Assembly: GCA_963795835.1 (NCBI GenBank)
Contig: CAWCJC010000012.1
Coordinates: 62,001-126,000 of the forward strand
Reading direction: 5' to 3'
Length of the DNA: 64,000 nucleotides
Source: JALYXI01 sp963795835
Lineage (GTDB): Bacteria > Acidobacteriota > Terriglobia > Bryobacterales > Bryobacteraceae
A program made the translations under genes and the position numbers. Positions 27,824 to 37,678 of the stretch are shown here, in pieces (positions within the stretch are counted from its first letter, which is position 1; every line of letters starts with the position of its first letter). The notes under the pieces are model-generated. The model ran no database searches. It was not told where the DNA came from and saw only the letters and a list, made by a program, of their open reading frames with translations.

Positions 27824-29798
27824 ATGCGTTACTACTTCCTCTTCTGCGCTGCCCTTGCTGGCGCACAGTCGCCCGGCTATCAGCCCCTCGCCGATGCATA
27901 CGCAGCCTTGAAGGCCGGCCACTACGAAGCTGCCCTTGCGAACTTCGAAAAGTCTTTAGCGCTTGACCCCGGACGCGCCTCTGTTCATAAAGATGCAGCC
28001 TATGCCTGCCTGAAGATCGGCGAAAATCGTGCCGCCCGGGAACACTTCCATCGCGCCGTAGAACTGGACCCCTCCGACTTTCACACTGCCCTGGAGTATG
28101 CCTTCCTCAGCTTCGAAGCGCCGGAGAATCCCATTCCCGCCAAAGCCGAAGCGCGCCGTGTGTTTGATCGCGTGCGCAGCCAAACGGTTGATCCCGCGGC
28201 CGCCGCCACCGCTGAACAGGCCTTCCAGAATATTGATCAACCCTTAGCCAGCGGCATCGCGCGCTGGTCCGCCGCTCTTCAAGCAGCTGCCCCCACTTTC
28301 AGCGTTCATTATGAACTCGCCCAACTGGCCGAGCAGCGCGATGAGTGGAATCTGGCCGCAACGCATTACCTGGCCGCCTGGCGATTGGAGCCCCAACGCA
28401 AAGCCGTGCTCATCGATCTGGGCCGCGTGGAGCAACTTCGCAAGAATCCGGAACAGGCCACCGCTGCATGGCTGGCTGCCTCACGCGGGGGCGAACCCCG
28501 CTGCGCCGATCAAGCCCGCGAACTTCTGCCGGCCCGCTATCCCTACGTCTACGAATTCCAGAACGCCATCGCGCTCGACCCCGCGAATACCGAACTCCAC
28601 CGCGAACTCGCTTATCTTCTGCTGAAAGATGGATCGCAAGGCCGATGCCGAAATCGAGTTCGCCAACATCGCCTCTACCGACCAAACCGACCTGCTCTCC
28701 GCCGCGCAGTTGGGCTTCCTTCTCTTAGGCCGCGGGGAGAAAAACCGCGCCCTACCCTGGCTCACCCGCGTCCTCGAAGGCGCGGATGAGGAACTGGCCA
28801 ATCGTGTTCGGACAGCCCTCAATCTGCCCCGCAAGCTTACCGCGCCGGAACCGTCCGCCGAAACGGATGTCCGCGTCATGTATGAACGCAGTTACCGCGC
28901 CGGGTACTTAAAAGATGCGCTCCGATATCTGACGATCGCCTACGAGCAGGATCCCTCCGATGCGAACGTGATGATGAAGCTCGGCTGGACCTACAACCTG
29001 CTGCACGATGATCGCAAGGCCCTCGACTGGTTTCGCCGCGCGCGCCAGAGTGCCGATCCTTCCATTGCTTCCGAAGCGAAGCAGGCGTACAACAATCTGC
29101 GCCCGGAGTTCGCGCGCTTCCGGACCACAGCCTGGATTCTTCCGTTCTTTTCTACGCGCTGGCACGACGCGTTTTCCTATGGACAAATCAAGACCGAGTT
29201 GCGTCTGGATGGTATTCCCATTCGCCCCTATGTCTCGCTGCGTTTTATCGGCGATACGCGCCAGACCACATCCGGACCAAGCCCGCAATCCCTTTCAGAA
29301 AGTTCCTTCATCGTTGCTGTGGGAGCCACCGCGCGCCTGCACGGCATCACTGCCTGGGGCGAAGCGGGAAACGCTATTAATTACGCGAACCGCAAGATGC
29401 TGCCGGATTATCGCGGCGGCCTTTCCTGGTCGCGTGGTTGGGGCCGGATGATCGGCGCCGAAGTGCCGGGAGCGTTCGTTGAAACCAACGCCGACGAAGT
29501 CTATCTCAGCCGTTTCGGGAACGACTTCCTCACCTACTCGCAGTGGCGCGGCGGATACACCCTGCACGGCGCGCAGCTCCTGTGGAACGGAAATCTCACC
29601 GTCGATTCCAAGCGCGAGCCTTGGGCCAACTTCGTCGAAACCGGCCCCGGCGTGCGTCTCCGAATCCCCGGCGGGCCCGCGGGTCTGCTCTTTTCCGTGA
29701 GCGGATTCCGCGGCGTCTATTTGCTAAACAGAAACAACCCTCACCGCCCTAATTTCTTCGACGTTCGAGCCGGATTCTGGTATGCGTTTACTCATTAG
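27824..29798 (+). CDS. TPR / outer-membrane beta-barrel protein, candidate glycan exporter (frameshifted)
   Basis: About 657 residues once one A of AAA at 28625-28627 is removed (joining LAYLLLK to MDRKADAEIEF). Signal peptide 1-15 (YYFLFCAALAGAQS). TPR repeats run to about residue 410 (for example ALANFEKSLALDPGRASVHKDAAYACLK). The last 230 residues are a Trp/Tyr/Gly-rich amphipathic beta region ending FFDVRAGFWYAFTH, like the NfrA/PelB/PgaA-type barrels. TPR-plus-barrel proteins carry polysaccharide through the outer membrane in cellulose, PNAG and Pel systems. Its end overlaps the next gene by 17 bases, so the GH-like protein is its coupled partner. Confidence 0.72.
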
Positions 29799-31810
29799 TC
29801 TTCTTCTTGCTTCCTCCCTTCTTCCCGCTCAGAAATTCGGGTACGCCGGGATCACTCAGGACGTCGGCCCCTGGGGGGAAATCCTCTCCAGCATCGGGCT
29901 GCTCGCCCAACCCGTTCCTGAAGCCTCCATCTACATCGGCCGCGCCGGTACGGCGGTCGACAAATCGTGGGCGCAACGCGTGGAAGGCGGCGCTTTCCTG
30001 ATCCTCGAAGGGGACTCGCCTCTGGCACGCAGTCTCGGTTTCCGTCTGCTGGACCGAACGACTCGCGTTGCCTCCGTTATCGACGTCCACCGCCCGGACA
30101 TCCCGCTCATCCTTGAACATGCCGTTGAACTCAGTGAGACCGCAGTCCCCGAAACAGCACGGATCTTCGCGCGAGAACGATGGACCAACGCGCCAGTTAT
30201 TGCCGGGTTCCGCCAGGGCAAAGGCGCCGTGCTCTGGGTAGCCACCAGTCCCGGTAAGCACGGTTATGAGCGGTTTCCCTATATTGTCAACGCACTGCTC
30301 GATCTCGGCTTTGAGCCGCCGTTCCGTAGCAATCGCCTGTGGGCGTTTTTCGATTACTCCTACCGCACCCGCGTGGATGTGAACTGGTTCGCCAAGCGCT
30401 GGCACCAGTCCGGAATTGCGGCGCTGCAAGTGGCGGCCTGGCACTTTTACGAGTCTGACCCCGAACGTGACCGTTACCTGAATGCTTTGATCGAGGCCTG
30501 TCATCGTGAGGGCGTCCTGGTTTACGCATGGCTCGAGCTGCCCCACGTGAGTGAGAGGTTTTGGGCGGACCACCCGGAATGGCGTGAAAAGACGGCTCTG
30601 CAGCAGGACGCGCAACTGGATTGGCGCAAGCTGATGAACCTGGCCAACCCCGAGTGCGCGAAAGCCATACACCAGGGCACGCGCGAGCTGATGCGCCGCT
30701 TCGATTGGGATGGCGTGAACTTTGCCGAGCTCTACTATGAATCTCTGGAAGGTGCCGATAACCCGGCGCGCTTCACTCCCCTGAACAAGCGATGTACGGC
30801 GGCTCTTCCAGGCCGCACCGGATGGGTTCGATCCGGCGGAACTCTGGTCCAGCCGCAAAGACGCGGCTTCGCTCCGAAGATTTCTGGATTTTCGCGCCGG
30901 GCTTGCTCGATCCCTGCAAGACGAATGGCTAAGAGAGGCGGAAAGCTACCGAAGCTTCGCCCCGCAACTGGATATCGTTCTCACCCATGTCGACGACCGT
31001 CTCGATCCCAAAATGCACGACGCCATTGGCGCGGACACCTCCCGGCTGAATGCTCTTTTGACTGAGCACCAGTTCACATTTCTCGTGGAGGATCCGGCAA
31101 CGGTATGGGACCAAGGGCCACAACGCTACCCAGTAATTGCATCAAAGTACCCGCAGACATCAAGGGTCGCAGTAGATATCAATATAGTAGACAGATATCA
31201 GAATGTTTACCCCACTAAGCAACAGACCGGTGCCGAGTTATTTGGGCTCGTCCACCTGGCAAGTCAGAGTTTCGGGCGTGTTGCCCTTTATATTGAGAAT
31301 TCCCTTGCGGGACCTGATTTGGCGCTTCTTTCATCCGCGGCGTCAACTTTCGACCAGGGTGCCTGGGTAGGGTCTCGATTCGTAACAAAAACCAAGCTCG
31401 GGGGAGGAGTACGCTGGCAGGGAGACTGTAATGTTGACGGTCGGCCCTGGCCAGTGAAGGAATCCGAAATCGTGTGGCTTCCGTCGGGTTCGCATGTACT
31501 GGAACGTGCTTCCGGTTCCGGAAGCTGGCACTTGCTCAGTTCTTCAGGTTCTTTGACTGCTGCCCGGTACCAAGGGCCGGCAATTGAATTCAGTTATGAA
31601 GCCGAGAGCCGCGAAATCGCCCGGTTCAGCAATCCAGTATCAAGTCTTCAGGTGGACGGGCAAGCGTTCCCGCTGGTAGGGCCTAGAGAAGTGGCGATGT
31701 TGCCCAGAGGCCGACACACGGTGATAGCATGGCCTCAGACGGATGAGTCAGGAAGTAAATCCCGGAGAAATCCCGGACAAGCTGTATTTCCGGATCGGGG
31801 AAGTCAGTAA
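29782..31810 (+). CDS. Secreted glycoside-hydrolase-like (TIM-barrel) protein (frameshifted)
   Basis: About 675 residues after removing one base at 30786-30790 (LNNDVRRLFQAAPDGF). Signal peptide 1-16 (LISLLLASSLLPAQ). An N-terminal Rossmann/amidotransferase-like region (about 20-185, GGAFLILEGDSPLARSLGFR and GFRQGKGAVLWVATS). A TIM-barrel half resembling GHL10-type hydrolases (about 190-500: VLVYAWLELPHVS, HPEW, FDWDGVNFAELYYES). A C-terminal beta domain follows (about 500-660). Asp/Glu in WDGVNFAE are candidate catalytic acids. Stop at 31808-31810 overlaps the MerR gene by 68 bases, which is long; a further frame error that would end it at 31746 cannot be excluded. Coupled to the TPR/barrel exporter, it may trim or bind the exported glycan. 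Confidence 0.65.
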
Positions 31811-32099
31811 GCTGCTCGGGATCGAGCCTTATGTCCTTCGGTTTTGGGAAACGGAGTTCCCTGCCCTTTCACCTAAAAAATCCGATACCGGTCATCGGTT
31901 ATTTCGGCGGAAAGACGTCGAACTGCTGTTTCGAATCAAAGACCTGCTGTACACGAAACGATTCACCATCGAAGGCGCGCGGCAGACTTTGAGTCAACCC
32001 CGGAAGTCGGAGACGCAGCAATCACTGTTCCCAACCACTGATCCCATGCCGCAAATTCGCGAAGAGTTGGCCTCACTCCTCGACCTGCTCAGCCGGTGA
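31743..32099 (+). CDS. MerR-family transcriptional regulator
   Basis: 118 residues. Winged-helix N-terminus: YFRIGEVSKLLGIEPYVLRF followed by WETEFPALSPKKSDTGHRLF, a helix-turn-helix plus wing typical of the MerR subgroup with W-E-x-E-F-P. A short coiled-coil/dimer region RRKDVELLFRIKDLLYTKRF follows. There is no C-terminal effector domain or cysteine motif, so it is not a metal sensor of the classic type. It ends 10 bases before the convergent parB stop. Target unknown. Confidence 0.88.
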   Translation: MSQEVNPGEIPDKLYFRIGEVSKLLGIEPYVLRFWETEFPALSPKKSDTGHRLFRRKDVELLFRIKDLLYTKRFTIEGARQTLSQPRKSETQQSLFPTTDPMPQIREELASLLDLLSR

Positions 32100-32109
32100 C
32101 GTCCGAGCC

Positions 32110-32979
32110 CTAATCCTGACGAGTGATATAGAAATACAGCCGGTTTAAGTCGTCCAGGTCGTAATACTCGATTTCGATCTTACCCTTCCCGTTCTTTGAG
32201 CTGGAAATTCGGACCTTCGTTCCTAAAGAGCGCTCCAATTCGTCCGTTGCGGACTTCAAGTTGGGATCCGGCTCGTTGGCAACGACTGGTTTCGGGGCGC
32301 GCTCAGGCCGCTGTGCCGCGCTTTCGATTGTGCGGACAGTCCAGCCCTCGGCGATAGCCTGAAACGCCATATTCCGCTGCTCTTCCTCGGTTTTTAGCTT
32401 CAGAAGTGCTCGCGCATGGCCGGGAGACAGCTTCCGTTCAGCAACCAACCCTTGGAGATCGGCGGGTAATTGCAGTAAACGAATCGAATTGGTAATCGTC
32501 GCCCGGTCTTTCCCGGTTCTCCGCCCGATTTCATCGTGATTGAGGCCCAGTTCCGTCGAAAGGCGTTCAAATGCTTGTGCTAGTTCGATCGGGTGTAAAT
32601 CCTCGCGTTGAATATTCTCGACCAGCGCGACCTCCAGCAACCGTTCATCGGCAATGTCCTGCACCACGACGGGAACCTTATCCAACCCGGCAATTTTGGC
32701 GGCACGGAGCCGGCGTTCTCCGGCAACCAACTGATAAGTGTTTCCTGCCTTGCGAACGACCAAAGGCTGAATAATGCCATCAAGCTTGATAGATTCCGCC
32801 AACTCGTTGAGCTGCTGCTCCCGAAATTCCCGGCGGGGTTGGTTTGGGTTTACCTGGATATCGCCAATCGGTAATTCCGGGATGGTCGCCAAAACCAATT
32901 GTTCTGGTTCAGCTTCCTGTTTCTGGCGGGCGGGAAGGAGAGAAGAGAGTCCTTTACCGAGCGCTTGCTTTTTGTTCAC
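32110..32979 (-). CDS. parB: Chromosome partitioning protein ParB
   Basis: 289 residues from GTG 32979. The frame is open to 33039, but NKKQALGKGLSSLLP is the conserved ParB N-terminus (LGKGL interacts with ParA), and GGAAA upstream on the minus strand is a weak ribosome site. Domains: N-terminal ParB/Sulfiredoxin-like CTPase domain with QPRREF and the arginine-rich AGERRLRAA box, a central helix-turn-helix (EIGRRTGKDRATITNSIRLL), and a C-terminal dimer domain. It binds parS and loads SMC. It overlaps parA by 26 bases, so they are co-transcribed. Confidence 0.95.
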   Translation of the reverse strand: MNKKQALGKGLSSLLPARQKQEAEPEQLVLATIPELPIGDIQVNPNQPRREFREQQLNELAESIKLDGIIQPLVVRKAGNTYQLVAGERRLRAAKIAGLDKVPVVVQDIADERLLEVALVENIQREDLHPIELAQAFERLSTELGLNHDEIGRRTGKDRATITNSIRLLQLPADLQGLVAERKLSPGHARALLKLKTEEEQRNMAFQAIAEGWTVRTIESAAQRPERAPKPVVANEPDPNLKSATDELERSLGTKVRISSSKNGKGKIEIEYYDLDDLNRLYFYITRQD

Positions 32980-33733
32980 GGGCGATGATTTCCTTCGAAA
33001 GTTGAATATAACTCTCCGCCGCTTTGGAGCGAAGGTCATAGGTAAGAATCGGCTTGCCGTGGCTGGGTGCCTCAGCGAGGCGGATACTTCGCGGAATTAC
33101 GGTACGAAAAACCTCTTTCCCGAAGAATTCCCGAAGATCGGCGGCGACCTGCCGCGTCAGATTCGTCCGATCGTCAAACATGGTGAGGAGAATTCCTTCC
33201 ATCTGCAACTTGTGATGAAAGGACTCTTTGATTCGTTCGATTGTATCGATTAGGCCGGAAATGCCTTCTAGCGCAAAGAATTCGCACTGAATGGGTATGA
33301 GTACGGAATCCGAGGCCAGAAGGGCATTCAGAGTCAGCAAATCCAGTGCGGGAGGACAGTCAATCAAAATAAATTGGTATTTCGCGCGAATGGGGGCGAG
33401 TTTATCTCGAAGAATGTGTTCTCTACCCTTGATGGGCACCAGATCCACGTTTGCGCCCACAAGATTCTTGTTGGCGGGGATGATGTCGAGACCATCCAAG
33501 TTTGTGCGGAGAATCGCGTCGGCAGCTGGCGTATCACCGCACAACACATCGAATAGGGTGGTTTGATCGGCCTCTTTAGAAATTCCTAAGCCGGTTGTCG
33601 CATTACCCTGGGGGTCCGAATCGATTAAGAGGACCGCAAGCTCGCTGGCGGCCAAAGAGGCAGCTAAATTGATTGCTGTCGTTGTCTTTCCAACTCCACC
33701 TTTTTGGTTCGCAACTGCAATGACCCGGCTCAA
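32954..33733 (-). CDS. parA: Chromosome partitioning ATPase ParA/Soj
   Basis: 259 residues, the usual size for Soj. Deviant Walker A KGGVGKTTT at about residues 11-19, switch I region DSDPQGNATTGLG, Walker B-type ILIDCPPALDLLT. No N-terminal DNA-binding domain, as expected for chromosomal ParA. It binds DNA non-specifically in the ATP state and is stimulated by ParB. The gene starts 22 bases from the parS site, in the order mnmG-parS-parA-parB, all on the minus strand. Confidence 0.96.
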   Translation of the reverse strand: MSRVIAVANQKGGVGKTTTAINLAASLAASELAVLLIDSDPQGNATTGLGISKEADQTTLFDVLCGDTPAADAILRTNLDGLDIIPANKNLVGANVDLVPIKGREHILRDKLAPIRAKYQFILIDCPPALDLLTLNALLASDSVLIPIQCEFFALEGISGLIDTIERIKESFHHKLQMEGILLTMFDDRTNLTRQVAADLREFFGKEVFRTVIPRSIRLAEAPSHGKPILTYDLRSKAAESYIQLSKEIIAREQKASAR

Positions 33734-33754
33734 CGCGACTTCAGAATACCAAAA

Positions 33755-33770
33755 TGTTTCACGTGAAACA
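33755..33770. other. parS: parS centromere site
   Basis: TGTTTCACGTGAAACA is a perfect 16-base palindrome identical to the canonical bacterial parS consensus bound by ParB. It lies in the 41-base gap between the mnmG stop (33775) and the parA start (33733). Its presence beside parAB indicates an origin-proximal chromosomal location. Confidence 0.97.
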
Positions 33771-33774
33771 TTGC

Positions 33775-35571
33775 TCAGGCATGCTGGAGTCTCAGATATA
33801 CATCGAGAATTGCAACCGCTGCGGGCGTAACACCAGGGATACGCGAAGCTTGGCCCAGCGTTGAAGGTCGAACCGTGGTCAGCCTTTCACAAATTTCCCG
33901 CGAAAGCCCAGGAATCGAGTGAAAGGTGAAGCCGGACGGAATCTCACGCCCGCTTGCCCGAGCCAAGTTGTTTACTTGTCGCCCTTGCTGTGCGATATAA
34001 CCGGCATACTTCAACTCAGTCTCAACCGTGGAGATTACGCCCGGCAAAATAACCTTCCCCAAGACCGAATCAACCCACTCCGGAATATCGCGGAGCCGCG
34101 ATTCCGGCCGCTTCAACCAGTTCCCTTCCTCACCCTTGGCCAATGCAGCGGCCAATGCGGACTTCTGAGCCGCCTTTTCCAGAAACACACCCCAACGCTC
34201 ATCGCTCACCAGCCCAACGCGGCGTCCAACGGGCGTTAATCGTTCATCCGCGTTGTCGATTCGTAAGCTTAAACGGTATTCCGCACGCGACGTGAACATG
34301 CGATACGGCTCATCCGCTCCTTTGGTCACCAGGTCGTCGACAAGAATGCCAATATACGCCTCAGAACGGCCCAGAACCACAGGCTCTTTCCCGCCCAGTT
34401 TCATCGCCGCATTTACCCCGGCCATCAGGCCCTGGCAAGCCGCCTCTTCATACCCGGAAGTTCCGTTAATCTGGCCGGCTAAATACAACCCGGGAATCTT
34501 TTTTGCCTCCAGAGTCGGCCAAAGCTCCCTCGGGTCTACTGCGTCATACTCAATCGCATACCCGGGCCGGATCATCTCGGCCCTCTCCAGGCCAGAAATC
34601 GAGGCAATCATGTCCGCTTGAACGTCAATCGGCATGCTGGTGGACATTCCGTTGACATAAACCTCGTTCGTGTCCACGCCCTCGGGTTCCAGAAAGATCT
34701 GGTGCCGCAACTTATCGGGGAACTTCACAAACTTGTCTTCTATCGAAGGGCAATAGCGCGGCCCAACTCCTTCAATCTGCCCGCTATACAGCGGGGAACG
34801 AGCCAAACTGTTCTGAATGGTCCTCTGGGTCGCCGCCGATGTATACGTCAGATAACAGCGAATCTGTTCACGCTCAATTCGCTTCGTAAGAAAGGAAAAC
34901 GGGGTCGGGTCTGGGTCCCCGTCCTGCGGCTCACAAGCGCCCCAATCAATCGTCCGCCCATCCAAACGGGGCGGAGTTCCCGTCTTCAACCGCGTCCACC
35001 GCAATCCGGCGTCTTTCAATACCTCTGCGAACAGCTGCGAAGCGGATTCCCCACTCCGCCCACAACTGGACCGTTCCTCGCCGATATGCGCTTTGCCGTT
35101 CAGGAACGTTCCGGTTGTGACTACTGTGGCCCCTGCCGAAATCGTCCGGCCGTCCCGCAAAGCAACGCCTGCTGCTGCTCCGGACGACATCAACAAACCC
35201 GCGACTTCTCCCTGCTTCAGGAATAAGTTCGGCTCCCGTTCCAAATACCCCTTCATCTGGATGCGATACTGCTTCTTATCGCACTGTGCCCGCGGGGACC
35301 ACACCGCCGGACCACGACTGGTATTTAGCAGGCGAAACTGAATCCCCGTTGCATCCGCGACCTCACCCATAATGCCGCCCAACGCGTCGATCTCACGAAC
35401 CAGGTGCCCCTTCGCAATCCCGCCAATCGCGGGATTACACGACATCTGCGCAATCAGATCCGCATTCATCGTCACCAAGGCCGTCTTCAGGCCCAGCCGG
35501 GCTGTCGCGCGCGCCGCCTCACACCCTGCGTGGCCGCCGCCCACAACCACAACGTCATATTTGTAATGCAT
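33775..35571 (-). CDS. mnmG: tRNA uridine-5-carboxymethylaminomethyl(34) synthesis enzyme MnmG (GidA)
   Basis: FAD-dependent tRNA wobble-modification enzyme, 598 residues, slightly short of the common 620-630. With MnmE it installs the cmnm5 group on U34. N-terminal dinucleotide-binding motif VVVGGGHAGCEAA at residues 9-21; AQMSCNPAIGGIAKGHLVRE and NGTSGYEEAACQGLMAG are signature stretches; the C-terminal helical GidA-associated domain ends in YLRLQHA. The rsmG (gidB) gene that often sits between mnmG and parA is absent here. Divergent from purD, 56 bases between starts. Confidence 0.96.
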   Translation of the reverse strand: MHYKYDVVVVGGGHAGCEAARATARLGLKTALVTMNADLIAQMSCNPAIGGIAKGHLVREIDALGGIMGEVADATGIQFRLLNTSRGPAVWSPRAQCDKKQYRIQMKGYLEREPNLFLKQGEVAGLLMSSGAAAGVALRDGRTISAGATVVTTGTFLNGKAHIGEERSSCGRSGESASQLFAEVLKDAGLRWTRLKTGTPPRLDGRTIDWGACEPQDGDPDPTPFSFLTKRIEREQIRCYLTYTSAATQRTIQNSLARSPLYSGQIEGVGPRYCPSIEDKFVKFPDKLRHQIFLEPEGVDTNEVYVNGMSTSMPIDVQADMIASISGLERAEMIRPGYAIEYDAVDPRELWPTLEAKKIPGLYLAGQINGTSGYEEAACQGLMAGVNAAMKLGGKEPVVLGRSEAYIGILVDDLVTKGADEPYRMFTSRAEYRLSLRIDNADERLTPVGRRVGLVSDERWGVFLEKAAQKSALAAALAKGEEGNWLKRPESRLRDIPEWVDSVLGKVILPGVISTVETELKYAGYIAQQGRQVNNLARASGREIPSGFTFHSIPGLSREICERLTTVRPSTLGQASRIPGVTPAAVAILDVYLRLQHA

Positions 35572-35627
35572 GCCTGCTTGATTTATTGTAGCTTTTACGG
35601 ATTGAAGGACCTTTTCTACTCCACGAA

Positions 35628-36855
35628 ATGAAGATTCTTATCGTAGGCTCCGGTGGGCGGGAACATGCGCTCGCCTGGCGCCTTGCTCTCGCTCCCGGAG
35701 CTAAGTTGTTCGCCATGCCTGGCAACCCCGGCATTGCCCGCCTGGCCCAGTGCATCCCCTCGCCCGGTCTCTCTCCGACATCGATCTTGGCTGCCGCAAA
35801 CTCCCTTGGGGTTGACCTCACCGTCATCGGCCCGGAAGCTCCCCTGGTCGGCGGTGTCGTCGACCTCTTCCGCGCCGCCGGTCTTCCCATCGTCGGACCC
35901 ACGGCTGAAGCGGCTCGCCTGGAAGGCAGTAAGCTGTATGCAAAGCAATTCTTCGAGCAGCACCGCATCCCCACAGCTCGCTTCCGCACGGCGACCAGCC
36001 CTGCCGAGGCCCTCGATGCCTTATCCGGATTCGGGTTCCCGTTAGTAATCAAAGCCGATGGCCTCGCAGCCGGCAAGGGGGTCGCCATCGTCCACACCCA
36101 CGATGAAGCACAACAAGCGATTCAGAACCTCGGCCCCACCCTGGTCATCGAAGAATTCCTGGAGGGAAGCGAGGTCAGCTTCATCGTCTTGAGCGACGGC
36201 CGCTCAGTGGTGCCCCTTCTCCCTTCGAGAGATCACAAGCGCGCCCTCGATGGAGACCTTGGACCGAACACGGGCGGAATGGGAGCCTATTGCGATTCCT
36301 CCCTCCTCACCGCGACCCAGACCGCGGAAATTATGGAATCAATCATCAACCCCACTGTCGAGGCCACTGGGTTCACCGGCTTCCTCTACGCAGGCTTGAT
36401 GATGACCCAACAGGGCCCAAAGCTCCTCGAATTCAACGTGCGCCTGGGGGATCCTGAGGCCCAGGCGCTTATGCATCACCTTGACCAAGATCTGGAAGAA
36501 CTCCTCCTTGCCTCTGCAACCCGCGCTTTAAGAACGGATCCGCTCAGATGGCGCGAAGGTGTGTCCCATTGCGTAGTCGCAGCGGCCCAGGGCTATCCAG
36601 GTCCCTTCCGTACCGGAGATCCCATCCAGGGAATCGAAAAGGCCGAACAGTGCGGTGCCACTGTTTTCCACGCCGGAACCCGCGTGGGTTGGAGCGGCTA
36701 CGCCACCGCCGGGTGGCCGTGTCCTAACGGTCACCTCTTCCGCGGAGAATCTCGAGCAAGCCTCCCGGAAGACCTACGGCTGTTTACAGCACATACACTT
36801 TGACGGAATGCATTACCGAAACGATATCGGCCGCAAGTGGGAATCGGTATCATAG
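35628..36855 (+). CDS. purD: Phosphoribosylamine-glycine ligase (frameshifted near the 3' end)
   Basis: ATP-grasp enzyme of step two of de novo purine synthesis; about 408 residues once corrected. MKILIVGSGGREHALAWRLA is the N-terminal domain, VIKADGLAAGKGVAIV the ATP-grasp lid, and FNVRLGDPEAQALM the metal-binding end. The frame breaks at GGG 36711-36713. With one G less the text runs TAGGRVLTVTSSAENLEQA to HFDGMHYRNDIG, the conserved PurD C-terminus, ending at 36855. The uncorrected frame ends at 36803 with an unrelated tail. An essential purine gene broken this way points to sequence error. Confidence 0.92.
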
Positions 36856-36875
36856 GGAAGAGAAGTGAGTGCAAC

Positions 36876-36952
36876 GGGCACGTAGCTCAGCTGGATAGAG
36901 CGGTCGCCTCCTAAGCGGCAGGTCAGCAGTTCGAATCTGCTCGTGCCCACCA
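36876..36952 (+). tRNA. tRNA-Arg (anticodon CCT)
   Basis: 77-base cloverleaf. Acceptor stem GGGCACG / CGTGCCC, D arm GCTC...GAGC, anticodon stem GTCGC / GCGGC with loop CTCCTAA (anticodon CCT, reads AGG), T arm AGCAG-TTCGAAT-CTGCT, discriminator A and an encoded CCA. It lies 20 bases after the corrected purD stop and 4 bases before the tail of the convergent AAA ATPase gene. Confidence 0.96.
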
Positions 36953-36956
36953 TGCT

Positions 36957-37559
36957 TTACTGAATCGTGCTCTGGCCTTCCCGGCCCTGATCGTCCGGCA
37001 GGATATTCTTGTTGGTGTAATTATCAAGGTTGATCACGTACGTTTCCTTGGCATTCACCAGCACGGGGGAGTGCGTCGCGCAGATAATGCGGAAGTTTTT
37101 CTTCTCCACTAACTCAAACAGCATTTTCAAAATGCGGCTCTGATTCGACACCGAAAGCGCCATCTCCGGCTCATCGAGCAACAACACACTACCGTCCGGC
37201 ATCTTTGGGAATGTTTCGCGGAAGAGCGACAGCATAATCTGCCCGTGGCTGGCCGTGCGGAGAAATTCCTGCATCTCCGGCTGTTCGCTGAAGTATTCCA
37301 ACTGCGTGCGCGGGTTATGCAACTCGGCGTCGAAAAGAAAAGAAACGGGAGTCGCAATTCCGTTTCGCTCCAACCGATAAACATACTGGGGCACCTGTTC
37401 CCCATCAAGGGCCACCTTGATCGAATGAAGCAGAGTGCTCTTGCCGGACCCATTCTCCCCGGTAAGCAGAATCAGAGGATGGGACAGATCCACAATCATC
37501 GGCATGTGGAAATTGAGCTGCACAAAGACGGGGTGCGCCAGGATTTTAAGAAACATCAC
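36957..37559 (-). CDS. Small AAA_21/ABC-type ATPase, COG3910-like
   Basis: 200 residues. Walker A LLTGENGSGKSTLL at about 31-44, Walker B SVLLLDEPEMALS, switch histidine ICATHSPVLV. This is a compact ABC-like ATP-binding domain without membrane or nuclease domain, close in pattern to COG3910-type predicted ATPases (GENGSGKST, SHG..., DEPE..LS, ATHSP). Start could be either of the two tandem ATGs at 37559 and 37556. Function unknown. Its stop lies 4 bases from the tRNA-Arg 3' end. Confidence 0.78.
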   Translation of the reverse strand: MMFLKILAHPVFVQLNFHMPMIVDLSHPLILLTGENGSGKSTLLHSIKVALDGEQVPQYVYRLERNGIATPVSFLFDAELHNPRTQLEYFSEQPEMQEFLRTASHGQIMLSLFRETFPKMPDGSVLLLDEPEMALSVSNQSRILKMLFELVEKKNFRIICATHSPVLVNAKETYVINLDNYTNKNILPDDQGREGQSTIQ

Positions 37560-37603
37560 TGCTCAGAATAACAACCGCCAGCCTCTAACATTTAGGGTAA
37601 CCA

Positions 37604-37638
37604 GTAAAACGGGAGGGAACAGTCTCCTGTCCCCTCCC
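37604..37638 (-). terminator. Probable terminator after the PEP-CTERM gene
   Basis: GGGAGGGAACAG (37611-37622) and CTGTCCCCTCCC (37627-37638) pair as a 12-bp stem with one A-C mismatch and a TCTC loop (+ strand sense). On the minus strand the hairpin is followed by GTTTTAC. It lies 41 bases downstream of the PEP-CTERM gene stop and ahead of the ATPase gene. The T-run is short, so efficiency is uncertain. Confidence 0.6.
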
Positions 37639-37678
37639 AAGTACTACCTATCGCAAACTCGCTTACTTTGAACGATTC

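Noticed and set aside
33734..33774. Chromosomal origin of replication at the parS gap
   Set aside because: Only a parS site and 41 bases of gap; no DnaA boxes or AT-rich unwinding region, and dnaA is not in the window.
36800..36853. Promoter for tRNA-Arg (TTGACG at 36800 and TATCAT at 36848)
   Set aside because: Spacing between the two hexamers is 42 bases, far from 17; TATCAT alone is weak evidence, and read-through from purD is possible.
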